DNA of 64,000 bases from Todiramphus chloris collaris. Taxonomy: Eukaryota > Chordata > Aves > Coraciiformes > Alcedinidae. The notes under the pieces are model-generated. The model saw only the letters and a list, made by a program, of their open reading frames with translations, was not told the origin of the DNA and made no database searches. Both the position numbers and the translations under genes were made by a program. The stretch covers positions 12,348,166 to 12,412,165 of the forward strand of contig JANVCC010000030.1 of NCBI GenBank assembly GCA_025345505.1. The letters run 5' to 3'. This document shows positions 39,298-51,400 of this stretch, in pieces; position 1 is the first letter of the stretch; every line of letters starts with the position of its first letter.

Positions 39298-41889
39298 GTG
39301 TGTGCAGGCAGAGACACTGTATAATCCCATTCATAAATGAAATAAACTCCCCTGAAAAGCAGTGTAGATGGTTTGCTCTACTCCTACAGCAAGGCTGTTC
39401 AGGAATATCAAGGATAACTAAGAGCCTTTATCTTATTCTAGCTAAACTCATTCTCAGTTATTTTAAGACAATATGCTCCCACACCAACATTGTTATTCAG
39501 CATCAGCAACTGTAGACACGTGTACATTTGCTGTTTTAAGATACTTCTACAATTTTTCTCTCTATGTTAGCCTGCTTTCCAGTTTTCCACTATACCTTCA
39601 ATAACTTTTGAACCTGCGTGGCCATTGCAATCTAATTCAGGAGACAGAAATTCATTCGTACTGGTTCACTGAAAATTAGCAAGGTACACAATGCCTGAAA
39701 GAGGAAAGGATGTAGTAGGGACTGAGTAATTATTTTTTATGGCTGCTCCCTGCCCAGCCTGTACTGTGGGGTGGGTTACATAGGAGATGAAGGTCAGAGA
39801 TGAGGGTCCTGTTCTGTGACAGGAGTTACAATGAACAAAAGGGGAAAACTGGGGTTATTTTGGTGGGAAGTTTTGGGCTGCAGGATGCAGCCATGGGGTA
39901 GCAAACTTCTCTAGTTTTACCAGTCATGGGATGATTTCTTTACACTGCCAAGGTTCAGTGGTGACTGCATTAAAAAAGGCTGCTGTTCAGAGTGTGTATT
40001 GCCGTTACAAATTCCCAGATGGAAGAGCCACAGGGACTCAACCAAGTCAGAAATACTGGAAAAGCAGTGGTGATCACAGTTCAAGACCCAGGTTGAGAGA
40101 GGGAAAAACAGGAACCTGGACTACAGGGATCTCTTGGAGACAGAGAGAAATGAAAGCTCTGTGCCTGTTGCTCAAGGAATAGCTCAAAGATGCTGAAGCA
40201 ACTTAGTCTGTCACTGTGATGGTAACAATTTCTAGTGCTGCAGATATTTGTGAAATTGAGCCGGCACTTTTACTAAAAATACAGACTTCCTCTCTGAAGG
40301 ATAAAAGCCCTTGCTGATACACGTGTTAGAGGTACAGAGCATGATAATTTAGATTTCAGGCACGAGCCAGGGTCTCACCAGAAAGCAGGGCCACGGGCTG
40401 TACATACGCCACAGTTCCACTGTTAAAATGATAGCCAACAGGAAAAAGAATTTGATTTCTCCATAGAGTGACAGGCTGATAAATCACCAGCTGTTTATTA
40501 GATCCTGAATCAAACAGCTGAGGCCAAAGCATTGTAAGCAATTTTAATAAACAGTAAATTGCACACTGCAAACAAAAAATGTTTACAAGACTCTATGGCC
40601 TGGCCAGCTGGAAGGGGAAACTCTCACAGCAAAAAATATGTAGAGTTTAATCTAATCTTTCCCTCTCTTTTATCTTAGGTAGCTATATATCTCTTTCTTG
40701 TGTCACCAAAATCCATTCAGTTAACTGAGATTGAAGGGTTAGTAAAGATCAAAATGAGATCCATCCATGAAACTAGCCTATCTTCTTCACGTATTGATTA
40801 TCTCCATCTTCCTAGTCCTACATAACCTTTATAGATAGGCTCACCCATCTCTTAGTCTATCAGGAAAATCTCCTTCCAGAAAAAGATCAGAACCTTGTGG
40901 TGTACAGGGGGCACTTTGATACCAGGAAAAAAGGGCTGGTTGATGGAAAACAGAGACGTTTAAAATCCTTTTCCCAATTTTCTTCTTCTGCAAACAAGCT
41001 ACTTTAGTATCATACCTCTTCCTCCCTTAACTTTTGTCTATAGACTGTCTGATCCCTGTGTTAAAGGCTGGAGCTCTGCAAGTCTCTGGGAAGAAATGTA
41101 ACATTGTTAGCACAGTCAGGAAAGGTAATTACACAGTCACCACTTCTGACTGGTTATGGCAGTACTTCAGAGCTGCAGCACATGTCCGTTGGTAGAAAAA
41201 AATGATACTTCTTTGATGCATACCTACAAAGAAGGCACACAGATGGCTGCTTCCTTTCCATAACATCAGTCACATAGTAAAGGAAAATGCTACTCCATAT
41301 TTCAAGTTCTCTTATTTATTTAATTATTTATTTGTGGAGCACTTCACTCAACAGGGCTTTTGTTTAGCTTTTAAGAGGATCACAGTTCTAGTGTTTCTCT
41401 GGCTGTTCTTGGCTTTCCACTATCCTCTCAGTCAGCTCCTGCGACAAATTTGGGTTTCTCTGCTGAAATTTGCATGTACACTTTTTTTCCTGCAAACAGC
41501 TCCTCCAGCAATGCTTAGGTCTCTGCCTTCAGGCTTAGCCCCTTGCCTAAGCTTTGCAAAGCCTGACCTGCTTTGCGTCAGATGCTGTTTCAGCTACTTC
41601 ACTTGAAAAGGACCACAGATGCTTCTATCCACTCTGAAGGAAAAGAGGCAGCTGAAGACACTAGTTTTGCAAAGCTCTCTACTCCTCTCCCTTTCCCCTT
41701 CCCCATCATAAACCTTTTTGTCACCATCATTTACATCAGTCATTTAGTGTCTGTGCTCCAGAACAGCTGTCCTGACACAGACTGGGGCAGTAGCCCATCT
41801 GTGAGTAGGACCATTAATATACCCTTAGGAAAGAACAGATGAAACAGCCACTTAGATACAGTCCCTCTCCCATATTCCCCTTTCAGATT

Positions 41890-42375
41890 GCAGCAATCTG
41901 TAGTTCATGGACTTTCTGAGTTTAAGTTTGCATTTGTCTGATTGTATTTCGTACTCCATTTATTCATGAATCTGTCTAGTTATTTTTTGAATCTATTTAG
42001 AATTTTGACAGCCATAAGGTTTGGTAGCAACAAGATTTGTAATCTAAATATGCATTGTGTGAAAAAAAAAAAAACCAAACAAAAGAACAAACAACCCAGG
42101 TTATTTTTGTTTTAAATCTGAAGCCTAATAGTTCAGTTTCAGGCCTCTAGTTTCTGCATCTTGAGAAGAACTGAATAACTCCCTATTCACAGGGTCCATC
42201 TTAGCCATGACTTTCCATACAGTGATCACATCCCTCAGTCACTCTTTCCTGAGCTGAATGCTACCCTAGTTACTCTCTCTTCACAAAAAAAACCCCAATT
42301 CATACCTTTTAATATGCTTGCCATCTCACTTTGAACCTTCTCTTGATTATGCAGCTTGGACAGCGAAAGCTGCCA
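41890..42375 (-). mobile_element. Old CR1/L3-like LINE fragment
   Basis: Segments such as 'atcacatccctcagtcactc', 'tttcctgagctgaatgctac' and 'gccatctcactttgaacctt' follow, in order, the reverse complement of older CR1 copies (hallmarks: ATCACATCCCCTCAG, CAGGCTGAACA, GTGGCCCTCCTCTGGAC). The left part ('ttgacagccataaggtttgg') resembles another piece of the same class. Divergence is high and the element is non-coding. An A-rich stretch at 42061-42075 lies inside it. Confidence 0.55.
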
Positions 42376-44318
42376 GTTTCCATCTGCCTGTGTTGCTTAC
42401 ATAATTCTGATGGAAGTCTTCCAATGCTGAAACTTATTAGAGAAATGTTGGCTGTTACACTTCTAAGAAAATCCATATATACCTATTTCCATTGTATTCA
42501 TTTCTTTCAACACTTTCTACCATCTTTCCTCTTTTAAAGCAAAGCCTGAATTTTGGACAAAGCTGTTAACAGTGATTCTATCACTTTTAGGGACAATTTA
42601 CTTCCTAAACTGTATGTTGTTTATTTTAAGGAAGCCACTTTTCCCCTTTCAGTGTCATAAAAAACCCGAGCTCATCTCCCAGGAAGCATTAATATCAACT
42701 GGCTGTAGGTCTAGATTGATGGAGGCAGGGCAGGCCTCCAGGGCAGCAGGCAGAGTAACTTATAAAGACAGATGTCCTCCCCCTAATCAATCCTTTTGCC
42801 CTGCTACTGTCCCTAACCTGTGACACATTGGTTTTCTGCCAGATGAGCTCTTGAAGCCTCATTCTATGGTTGTAGTGCAATGTATGGGATCATTTCACTG
42901 AGCTGCTGGATCTATCTGTACTAGTTGTGAAACTAGACCTTAGGAACTTGGAAGACCCTCAGGTTCGAGTGTGGCTGGAGGATCTGGCTATGAGAATGAA
43001 GGTTGCCCTCAGTCAGTATCACTAATGAGGCATCTGTCACTGGGGTACTACAGTTTTTAAATACCCACACACCACAGGCTGTATAGCTTTATCAGTTAAA
43101 ATAGTCATAAATAGTTTTACATAAGAACAAATCCAGTATGCACCAAATAATTAGCATTTTAAAGTTAAAATGGCCTTTCTATCCATTAGACTAGTAGTTT
43201 CTATGGGCCACATTTGAGGAGCACTGACAAGGCTGGTGAAACAGTCTGTGCTGTGGGAAATGCCAGAGTCAAGCAAATGAGAGAACATCATCACTGTCTG
43301 AGTTTGATCTGTTGGACCTTCAGACGGTGAGTGAATGCAATTCAGTAGAATAGAGCAAGCATCATTTTCAGTCCTTGGATATCCGAGGGGATGGAGAGAA
43401 AAACAGGGAGCAAGAGAGAGGAGCTTGGGTTTTACTATTTCTTTCTGAGTTTTTAAAACTTTTGTTGAGGTAATGAAACAAAAAGTTGTGTTATAAAGTT
43501 AAATTAATGTAGCAGACAGGAAGTTCCACCGCTGAACTCAACCTGAGGCTCATACATAGTTGATAAAATGCTCAAATGCCAGGTGTGTTTGAAGTGACCC
43601 CATTACAAAAAGTGGATCAGAGACCACCAAATAGAAAAAAGTTCCAAAAAATGCAACAAAACTTTATACAGTTGCAGAAAGAAAGCTAATCAGTTCTACC
43701 TGCTTATACATCCTTACCATTTCCAAGTGACCATGACATGGGAGTACCAAATGTAATCACAGTAGGGGAAGAAAAAACGTCATTGCATTTTCATCTAGAA
43801 CCAGACAACTCAGTAATTAAATCTGTGGGCATTTCTTGCTGCTAAGGCTACAATCTAGTTTTCATGCTTCAATAGCAGAATGGCTGATGAGAGGAAACAA
43901 CTTACTCAAAATTGCCTAGACAAGGATTACAGGCTTGTCTCACTGATAGAATGATGTATTTTCAGCCTAAATTCTTTCCTACATCTCCTTTTCCAAAGAC
44001 CGTTGCCATAGAAACCATTTCCAATCCACTCTTTTCTCTTTGCACAGGACCTATTCTGGGTGTTTGCTACAGCGGCTGCTGCCCAGGCCACCCTCGCTGT
44101 GCCTTGTGCCCAGGAGGAGCCAAGGGGGAAGAGTAGAGCTCAACATCTGCAACCACACAATATACAGCTGCAGAGTTTTATTTTTTTTAATCCATAAAAC
44201 TGGTATGTAACTGGTAGGATAAGCTGTAGCCGCCCAGCGCATGGAAACGTGGGTGTGCAGCATGCCTGCCAAATCTACCAGCATGCCTTTTCGTCCTTTT
44301 CTTGTTGCAGCAATCACA

Positions 44319-44344
44319 CCTCTCCTTTTTTTTTTTTTTTTTTT
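44319..44344. repeat. Poly(T) tract upstream of the RFC4 CpG island
   Basis: About 24 nearly uninterrupted T bases. It marks the sharp left boundary of the GC-rich RFC4 promoter region. Confidence 0.9.
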
Positions 44345-44399
44345 CTCTTTTCCTCCTGCATTTGCTGTAATGAAGATTATTAGAAGGAATGGGGAAAAA

Positions 44400-45430
44400 A
44401 CCCGAATGCAATTGCCCTTTCCTGGAAGCTTTCGCCCAGACACCCCCGGCCCCGCACAGCTGGGGGAGCTGCTCGCACGGCAACGGCGGAGGCCGGAGCA
44501 GGGCTGAGCAGCGGTGGCCGCGCACCCGGGCAGCAGCAGCCGGAGCACGACAGGCCTGGGACAGGCTCCGGCCTCCACGGGTGCCGCTTCCACAGACCCC
44601 CACCCCGAGGAGCTGCCCCTTCCCGGCTCCCACCTCCCGCCAGCAGCGGCCCCTCCTCCGCTTGCCGTCGGCGCGGCTTTCGTGTATTTCGCACATTTGT
44701 ACAGCGCTTTTGGAAAAAAAAAAAAAATCTAATTTATTTCTCTTTTTTTGGAGCACTGAGCAGAGGGACGACGGGGAGCGGGCGCCACCCGCCCGCTCTC
44801 AGCGCGCGCAGCCGAGAGCCCGCTCTCAGCGCGCGCAGCCGAGAGCCCGCTCTCAGCGCGCGCAGCCGAGAGCCCGCTCTCAGCGCGCGCAGCCGAGAGC
44901 CCGCTCTCAGCGCGCGCAGCCGAGAGCCCGCTCTCAGCGCGCGCAGCCGAGAGCCCGCTCTCAGCGCGCGCAGCCGCCCCCTCCCTCGGCTCCAGCAGTC
45001 GGCGCACGCGCAGAGCTGACAGCGGGCCCCGCGCGGCTCTTGGCGCCAGCGCGGTACGTCAGTGCCCGCCCCCGCGGCGCCGCCGAGCGCTGTGATTGGC
45101 CCTGGGTAGGCGGAAGCGGCCCCGTCCCCGGCTGGCGGCGGGTTGGCGGGAAGGGCCGGTGGGGCCTGGGCTGCCTGGGCTGCCGTGAGGTTGCGGTTCG
45201 CGTAGCACGGGGCCGGGCTCGGCCTAGGGGCTGGGCAGAGCCGGGAGGCTGTGAGGTGAAGGGGGTGGTCAGGCCGGGGCCGGTTGGGCCCAGCCGGAGC
45301 TATGCAGGCCTTCCTCAAAGGCCCGTCTTCCATCAGCTGCAAGCCTCCCTCCGCCAAGGAGAAGGGCGCGGGCAGCGCAGCGGGGAGCAGCGGGGAGGGC
45401 AAGAGGCTCAAACCCATCCCCTGGGTGGAG
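44400..45430 (+). promoter_or_regulatory. CpG island and RFC4 promoter
   Basis: Dense CpG and high G+C begin near 44.4 kb and fall off inside RFC4 intron 1. No TATA box is seen. Sites readable by eye are: NRF1-like GCGCACGCGCA at 45002-45012, E2F-like TTGGCGCC at 45040-45047, CRE-like TACGTCA at 45055-45061, an inverted CCAAT box (ATTGG) at 45095-45099, ETS-like CGGAAGC at 45111-45117 and E2F-like TTGGCGGGAA at 45143-45152. The last lies about 150 bp before the ATG. E2F and NRF1 control would suit an S-phase replication gene. The transcription start was not determined. Confidence 0.75.
44791..44975. repeat. 27-bp GC-rich minisatellite in the RFC4 promoter (about 6.9 copies)
   Basis: Six full units and one 23-base partial unit, with no differences that I can see. 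Each unit contains GCTCTC, then an alternating CG core (AGCGCGCGCAGCC), then GAGAGC, so each can fold into a small hairpin with GCTCTC/GAGAGC as stem. Because 27 is divisible by three, all frames stay open and produce long spurious open frames on both strands. Confidence 0.97.
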
Positions 45431-48400
45431 AAATAGTAAGGGCTTTTCTGGGGCAGTGGGCTCGCTGGCTGGGGGGCAGGCGAGGGAGGTTTGTGGAAGA
45501 GGGAGGGGGTGCACGGCACAGGAGACTGCAGCTGTAGCTGCCTCCGCCTGGGAGAGCAGCTGTAATCTTCTCTGATACGGGGGGAAACTAGCACTGGGAG
45601 CTACTGTCAGAGCTCTTTGTTGGTGTTACTGGGCAGCAAACGCCTCCATCGGCCACATCGAGTGGTGAAGTTTTGCTGCTGTGGCTTTGTGCAGAAGTGC
45701 ATTAGGTGTTTTGGTTTTGAGAAGCCTTTGTCAGCTCACAAAGAGGAATAATATTGCAGTCTGCAGTACACTTCTGCTTCTAAAAACAGGTCGGGCAGGT
45801 GGTTACTATAGAAATAGACAAATAAGCTTCCTGAGAAGTTAGATCACTGCAGTAGCACAGACCAGAGGCATTAAACAGTTTTCCTGTTATGATTTTGACC
45901 TCAACTACAAAATTCACTGTAATTCTTCAGTATGTGATGTAATCAGAAAGGGAAATGTCATTTTTCTCAATTTCACTTTTCTGAAACTTTGTTAACTAAT
46001 AAACTAAATTTAATGTCTTTTTATTTAGTCGTCCCAAAAATGTAGATGAAGTTGCCTTCCAGGATGAAGTTGTCGCTGTGCTGAAAAAGTCCTTGGAAGG
46101 TGCAGATGTGAGTGTAATGGCAACATCTACCCAATCAGTATGTTTAGCAGCAACTTTAGCCAGTGGTAACAAAAACTGCTCTTTTCTAATTCAGTAATGG
46201 TCATTTTTACAATGGTACTTTTCAGAGAAGCCAAGTGGCTTCCTCATAATATGTTGTGTAATATGTGTAAGATTTATGATGTTTCCAGCCTTCTAAACAT
46301 AAAATTTTCATCTCTGCAATGCAGTTCAGAATTTTTCTGGAAAAGCTCAGTTGGTGAACTTTTTGTTAATAACTTCAAATCTTGAAAGGCTTTTGTTGTC
46401 TCTACACTGCTATTCAGGCAGTATTTTTGACATTGGTGTTTAAGAGGGGAGGAAGAAATCTTCTTTCATAGAAAAGTCTGGGTTGCCAGTTGTTCCTAAA
46501 CATTTCTAGTGATCTGTTGGCGCTTCTATGAAACTGCTAAACATTAAGACAAAGATACTGGTTTGCTAATGAGGGAGTTTTAGGTGATAAATGCCAGCTC
46601 TGCTACTTAGTGATACTCAGAAACTTAAACCCCAAAAGTCTGGGTAAGGCTCTTTGGCTCTAAAAAGCTAAGTACGACAATTGCACTGACTTCACTGCAG
46701 TGTTGGTGTCTGTGACCTAAGAACATGAAGGGGAGGAGCAGAGCATTTTCAATTGCTTTTGTTTACACTTGCATTTACTTTTGTATAAGAACTTGGTAAA
46801 TGTTCAGTACAAATGATGGCTGTTTCCTCCAAACCAGGTGACAGGGAGCTGGAGGGACTGAAGGGAGAAGTAGGTAGCCAACAGATGGCTGTGGTATTTT
46901 TGCAAATCTGGACAATTCTTTCCTTCATACATGGTTTTTTTGCTCCGTGTCTCACCTAGAATGGTCATTTCTGTGCTCCAAAATGGTTTCTCTTTTCATG
47001 GACTACTAATGTCAGCTGAAGTGGTTGGTAAGGATGTTCTGAAAATGACATTTGTGATACAGCCATCTGCTGACCAAGAGCTAAAAGAAACAGTTGGGAG
47101 CTTTCAGAGTTTTATGCAAGAAGCGTTTCACATGTAGTGTGCTCTGGTGTCCAGCGTGCATAGGTGGTCCTTGTTATTAGAAGATTTAATCTTAATTTGC
47201 TCTGCAGTTCTGGTTTTTACTAATATGAGTCTCTTTCAATCTGAAAATAATTTAAACAGCTTGAAAAAGCAGAAGTATCTTATTTGAATGTAGGGAGCCA
47301 AAATGAAGATATGACAGAACTGGGAAATATTTGTTTACTTTCTTTAGTTCATGTCTCTAGAGTCAATTTACTTTGAGAATGCTGTTGTAATGTAGCCATA
47401 AAAATCCATGTTGGGCAGCAATGCTGCTATATTACAGTATTTGTACAGTTGAGGTAATTAGTAAGGAGCCATTAACAGCTAAGGAGAAATAAGGTGCTGC
47501 CACCTATTCTGTCTGGACATAGCAGTCGTGTAACATTGCTTAGGTGATGGGTTGTGAGGTGCTATTTTGAGCAACAGCTATTTAAAACCTTACAGCTTTT
47601 GGACCAGCAATGTTTCTGGGATTATGCGCCTTGTATGCTTGTGCTGACTTTTTGCCTCCTGAGTTGAAAAGACATATTGTAACTTATGGTTATGGGCTTT
47701 GTATTTTGCCATAACTACCCAAACTCAGCAAAGCTTCTGAGAACAAAATCATGCAAGTACTTTAAAATAACTTGACGCTTTTAAGTTTTGGACATTTTTG
47801 TTAGCTCTTGAAAGGACTCATTCTGTCAAAAAAGCAAAAGTATAATTTAAACTCTGAGGTGGCTGCTGATTGGGAGATCTGGTGAGATCAAAGAAACAGC
47901 TGTGACAATGCTGCATGTTTGTGTAATGTGCTCTGTTTAAACCTGTGTGTTGAAAAAGGAGAGGCAGTCCTTTGTTGATTGGCCTGTATTTGTGGGCCTT
48001 GGTTTGGGAGCTGCTAAATGGAGCAGGACTTTTAAGGCCCTGATAGATCTCCATCTGTAACTGCAGTAAACCAGGGAGACTGGAGTTCAAGTGGTTTTGA
48101 ACTGGAAAGGATGACTTCTGTCTGTTAGGACTGTTGATTTGTTGTTGCTTTTTGCAGAGAGACTGACAAGTGTCATAGTATTCTTTAATTTTCATTTTCT
48201 TGATGATATCTTCATGACTGAAAAAAGAGGTTTAGGCTTTTCACTGCAGGTTTACATCTTCACTTGTACTGAAACTTCTAGAAAAGGAGTTGGGGTTTGC
48301 ACTATATGTGGTAACTTTTCCATAAGCAGGGTGATGGCTGCAGGTGTCCTGGCAAGCATGGAAAAATGGATAACCAGATCAGGTTGCAGTCCGTTTAAAA

Positions 48401-51400
48401 ATACTGCCACAGTTACATAAAGGATTAGGCTGTGCTGGGTGAAAAAGTCATGTAAATACTGGTGATAACCAGTGAGAAATGAGCATAAATGAGGTTGAAA
48501 CGGAGTAGTAAAGTACAGATTTAATGGCATTAGGGAACTGATTCTTATTAAAACTTTTTAACTGCTAATGCTTGTTTTGAGAACTAGTAGAGTGTGAATT
48601 AGAGAGGCATGAAATTATGAATCTCCACAAAAATGTCTACCCTTGCAGTGTGCTGAGCTACCGTGGGCACTGGTGAATTTTCATCTGTCATTCTGTAAAC
48701 ATTTTCTCTCCCTGGAGCTTTCCTAAAAGATACAGTGGATAATAACGTTGTGGTATCTAATTAAACTGGAAAAAAGCATTTGTTACTACTAAATACTGTT
48801 TACTTTTTACTAACTAGGGAAACAAGCACCAAATGATTGGCAGAAAGAGCAGACAAAGCTTGAAATGTATTTATTTACTATAAATTGATTATTTACGTTC
48901 TTCTGTTTGTACTTTGCCACTATATATGCAGTTGAATCTGTTCTGTGTCTTATTGTAGCTGTTAAAATGGGGATGCTTGTTACCAGACTGGTCTGTCTCT
49001 ATTTAATTTTCTAACTGTGGATTGTGTACTCCTGCATTTTACTCTGCTCTTTGGATGTCTTTGGTTTTGCTGTTCTCATTCTGTCTGCATTGCTTGCTAT
49101 ATTCAGCATAAAATTCTCTAATCTAATTTTAGTTGACTCTTTTTAAAAATAGAACATTTATTAAGGGCTGCAAATCAAGTCAAACCAAGAGGTTTGCCTT
49201 TTTGCTATTGAGTGGAGGGGACCCTTGCATTCTTCTTCCAAGGATGTAGAAGTGGAATATCCCCTACTGTTAAAGGCCACAGTTTTACAGTGCAGCCTGA
49301 TAACTTGTAAGAGGGATTACTTGACAGAGTAGTACAGAAAGGTATCACACTATGCTAATTAGAAAGCTTCCTGATTTCAGCCAAAATTTAGTCATGGGTA
49401 ACTTAGCATAAACCAAATCTGTGTAACTTTGTTCACAAGCTACCTGGTTCTCACTGTAGTGGAGTTAAGGGCAGCACAGAGTTCTCAGTATGGCTTGAAA
49501 AGCAGTCTGGGGAGCTGAGAAAGTGAGGGGTAGTTAACCTGTGACAGATTTTGTCACAGATGCATTACTGGTATTGTCCAGACTGTTTGAAGGGCATACC
49601 TGGGTAAATTGGTGTGTCATTGTAGTCATAGCAGTAAGTTCTGTAGACTTTTAATCTCAGATGTGACCTGGAGGGAATATATGAAAATAAGATATAAATT
49701 GAAGTATCAATTTTGATAGAAGATGTGATGGTGCCACCACATAACAGCCTGTTCATACCATGTTATAGACAGCAATTGTTTGTCCTCCTTTAGGGCACTA
49801 TGTGGAATGACCCAGAAGTGAAAGACTTGTTATAGACCAGAAAGGAGTAGATAGTTTGTGTTCTATTAGGTGCTCAGAATTTCAGTAGGTTTTCCCATTT
49901 GTGGTTTGTTTTGTTTATTTGCTTTCCTTAAAAATGGTGCCTTGCTGTTTCAGCTTCCCAATCTGTTGTTCTATGGCCCACCTGGAACTGGAAAGACTTC
50001 CACTATTTTAGCAGCTGCTAGAGAACTCTATGGGTAAGCTGGAATCAAATTGCTTGGTCTAATCAACTATCACATGTCTTCTAATCATGTGATGGATTGC
50101 CTCTGGTCACGTTCTGTCTTTATGTAGCTTCTAGGTCTTTTTCAGGAATATCTTCACATTCTAATTTGGCTTTAACGTGAGATTTCTTTCTCATTTGTCC
50201 TGTCACAAGTGATTGATTTCTGTTACCGATATAGCCTTACAGTACTGGAGCCTTGCAGCTGTGTAACCCTATAGCACAGGGTATGAAAAGAAACAGCTTG
50301 CGTATGCCTTACTGAACTTTGTAAAGAAGTTCCATTTTTAATGGTATATTCAATAAGTTTTTAGCTGCACATAGATCTCAAAGTACTTCATAGAATGTCT
50401 GAATTGTAGTGTTTCCGTTACGCACCATTGAATTGTGTCTGGAATGAATATTGTGAGGTAAAATAAAATTCAGCATGTGTACATTCATCGGCTCACTTGT
50501 AACACTGGGGAGTTTTTGAGTAGTGGATTCAGTGACCCATAAGCAAAGAATGGATGAGAAGGTGGTTTGAGATTTTGACCAAATCTAATGTTGCCCTTAG
50601 TACCTCCCCCCTATATTGTCTTCTTTATTTTTTGGCTCATGTTGTTTTTTTTGGAGAAAACCACTTTTAATTTAATAGTAGTAAGACAACTCAACATTGT
50701 GTGTCCGTTTGAATTCACAGAACTTAAAATCCACTCTATTAATTTTTATTAATCAGAGATGGTGCTGTATAGTACTGCTGCTAAAGACCACCTGGATTGT
50801 ACTTTATAGATATTTCTTTCTGGTAGTATTGCAATGGCAGAGCACTACCAGTGACTGTCTCTGAGCATTTCACTTGTTCTTCCACAGTGCTCACAACATC
50901 TAAGTAGAAATGCGTATAATACAGTGCTCTGACCTTGTGAAGCCAACTTCCTACTTTTTCTTTTTCCTGCATAACTGATACAATTTTACACTTCATTTTT
51001 CTTCTGCAACCTAGGAGGCAAATATAAAAGCAGTTTATACCTAACAGTTAATGATCTCAACTTTACTGTCTTTTAACAAAGTATGTTATTTAGTAATGCT
51101 GGCAAAATTAATACCTGCTTTTCAAAAAGGCCAGAAGGGTTATTGATATACTTTACAAAGTATTAATGCAACCGTTAGCAACTAACATGTTGTAATAAAA
51201 ACTTTGCAGGCCTGAATTATTCCGGCAAAGGGTCCTCGAGTTAAATGCTTCTGATGAGCGTGGAATACAAGTGATTCGGGAAAAAGTAAAGGCTTTTGCT
51301 CAGCTAACTGCATCTGGCAGCCGTGCAGAGTAAGTGCTCAATCCAACCCCTGTTGCTTAGGACAAAGCATGTGGTTGGTTTTGTTTAGCTTAACTTTATA

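Larger units (their letters stand above)
37549..44380. other. Intergenic region between MCF2L2 and RFC4
   Basis: This lies between two head-to-head genes. It holds a CR1-type tail at 38490-38515, a T run at 39271-39297 and an old CR1-like segment near 41.9-42.4 kb. I see no exon of a known gene, no RNA gene, and no adiponectin or sialyltransferase exon, which neighbour RFC4 in human. Confidence 0.6.

Noticed and set aside
37549..44380. Possible ADIPOQ or ST6GAL1 exons next to RFC4, as in human
   Set aside because: No C1q-domain or sialyltransferase-like frame was seen.
44389..45537. 382-codon plus-strand open frame with repeated Arg-Ser-Gln-Arg-Ala-Gln-Pro units, and matching long minus-strand frames
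   Set aside because: It is caused by the 27-bp (nine-codon) minisatellite and GC-rich promoter DNA. It is in a different frame from RFC4 and reads through its first splice donor.
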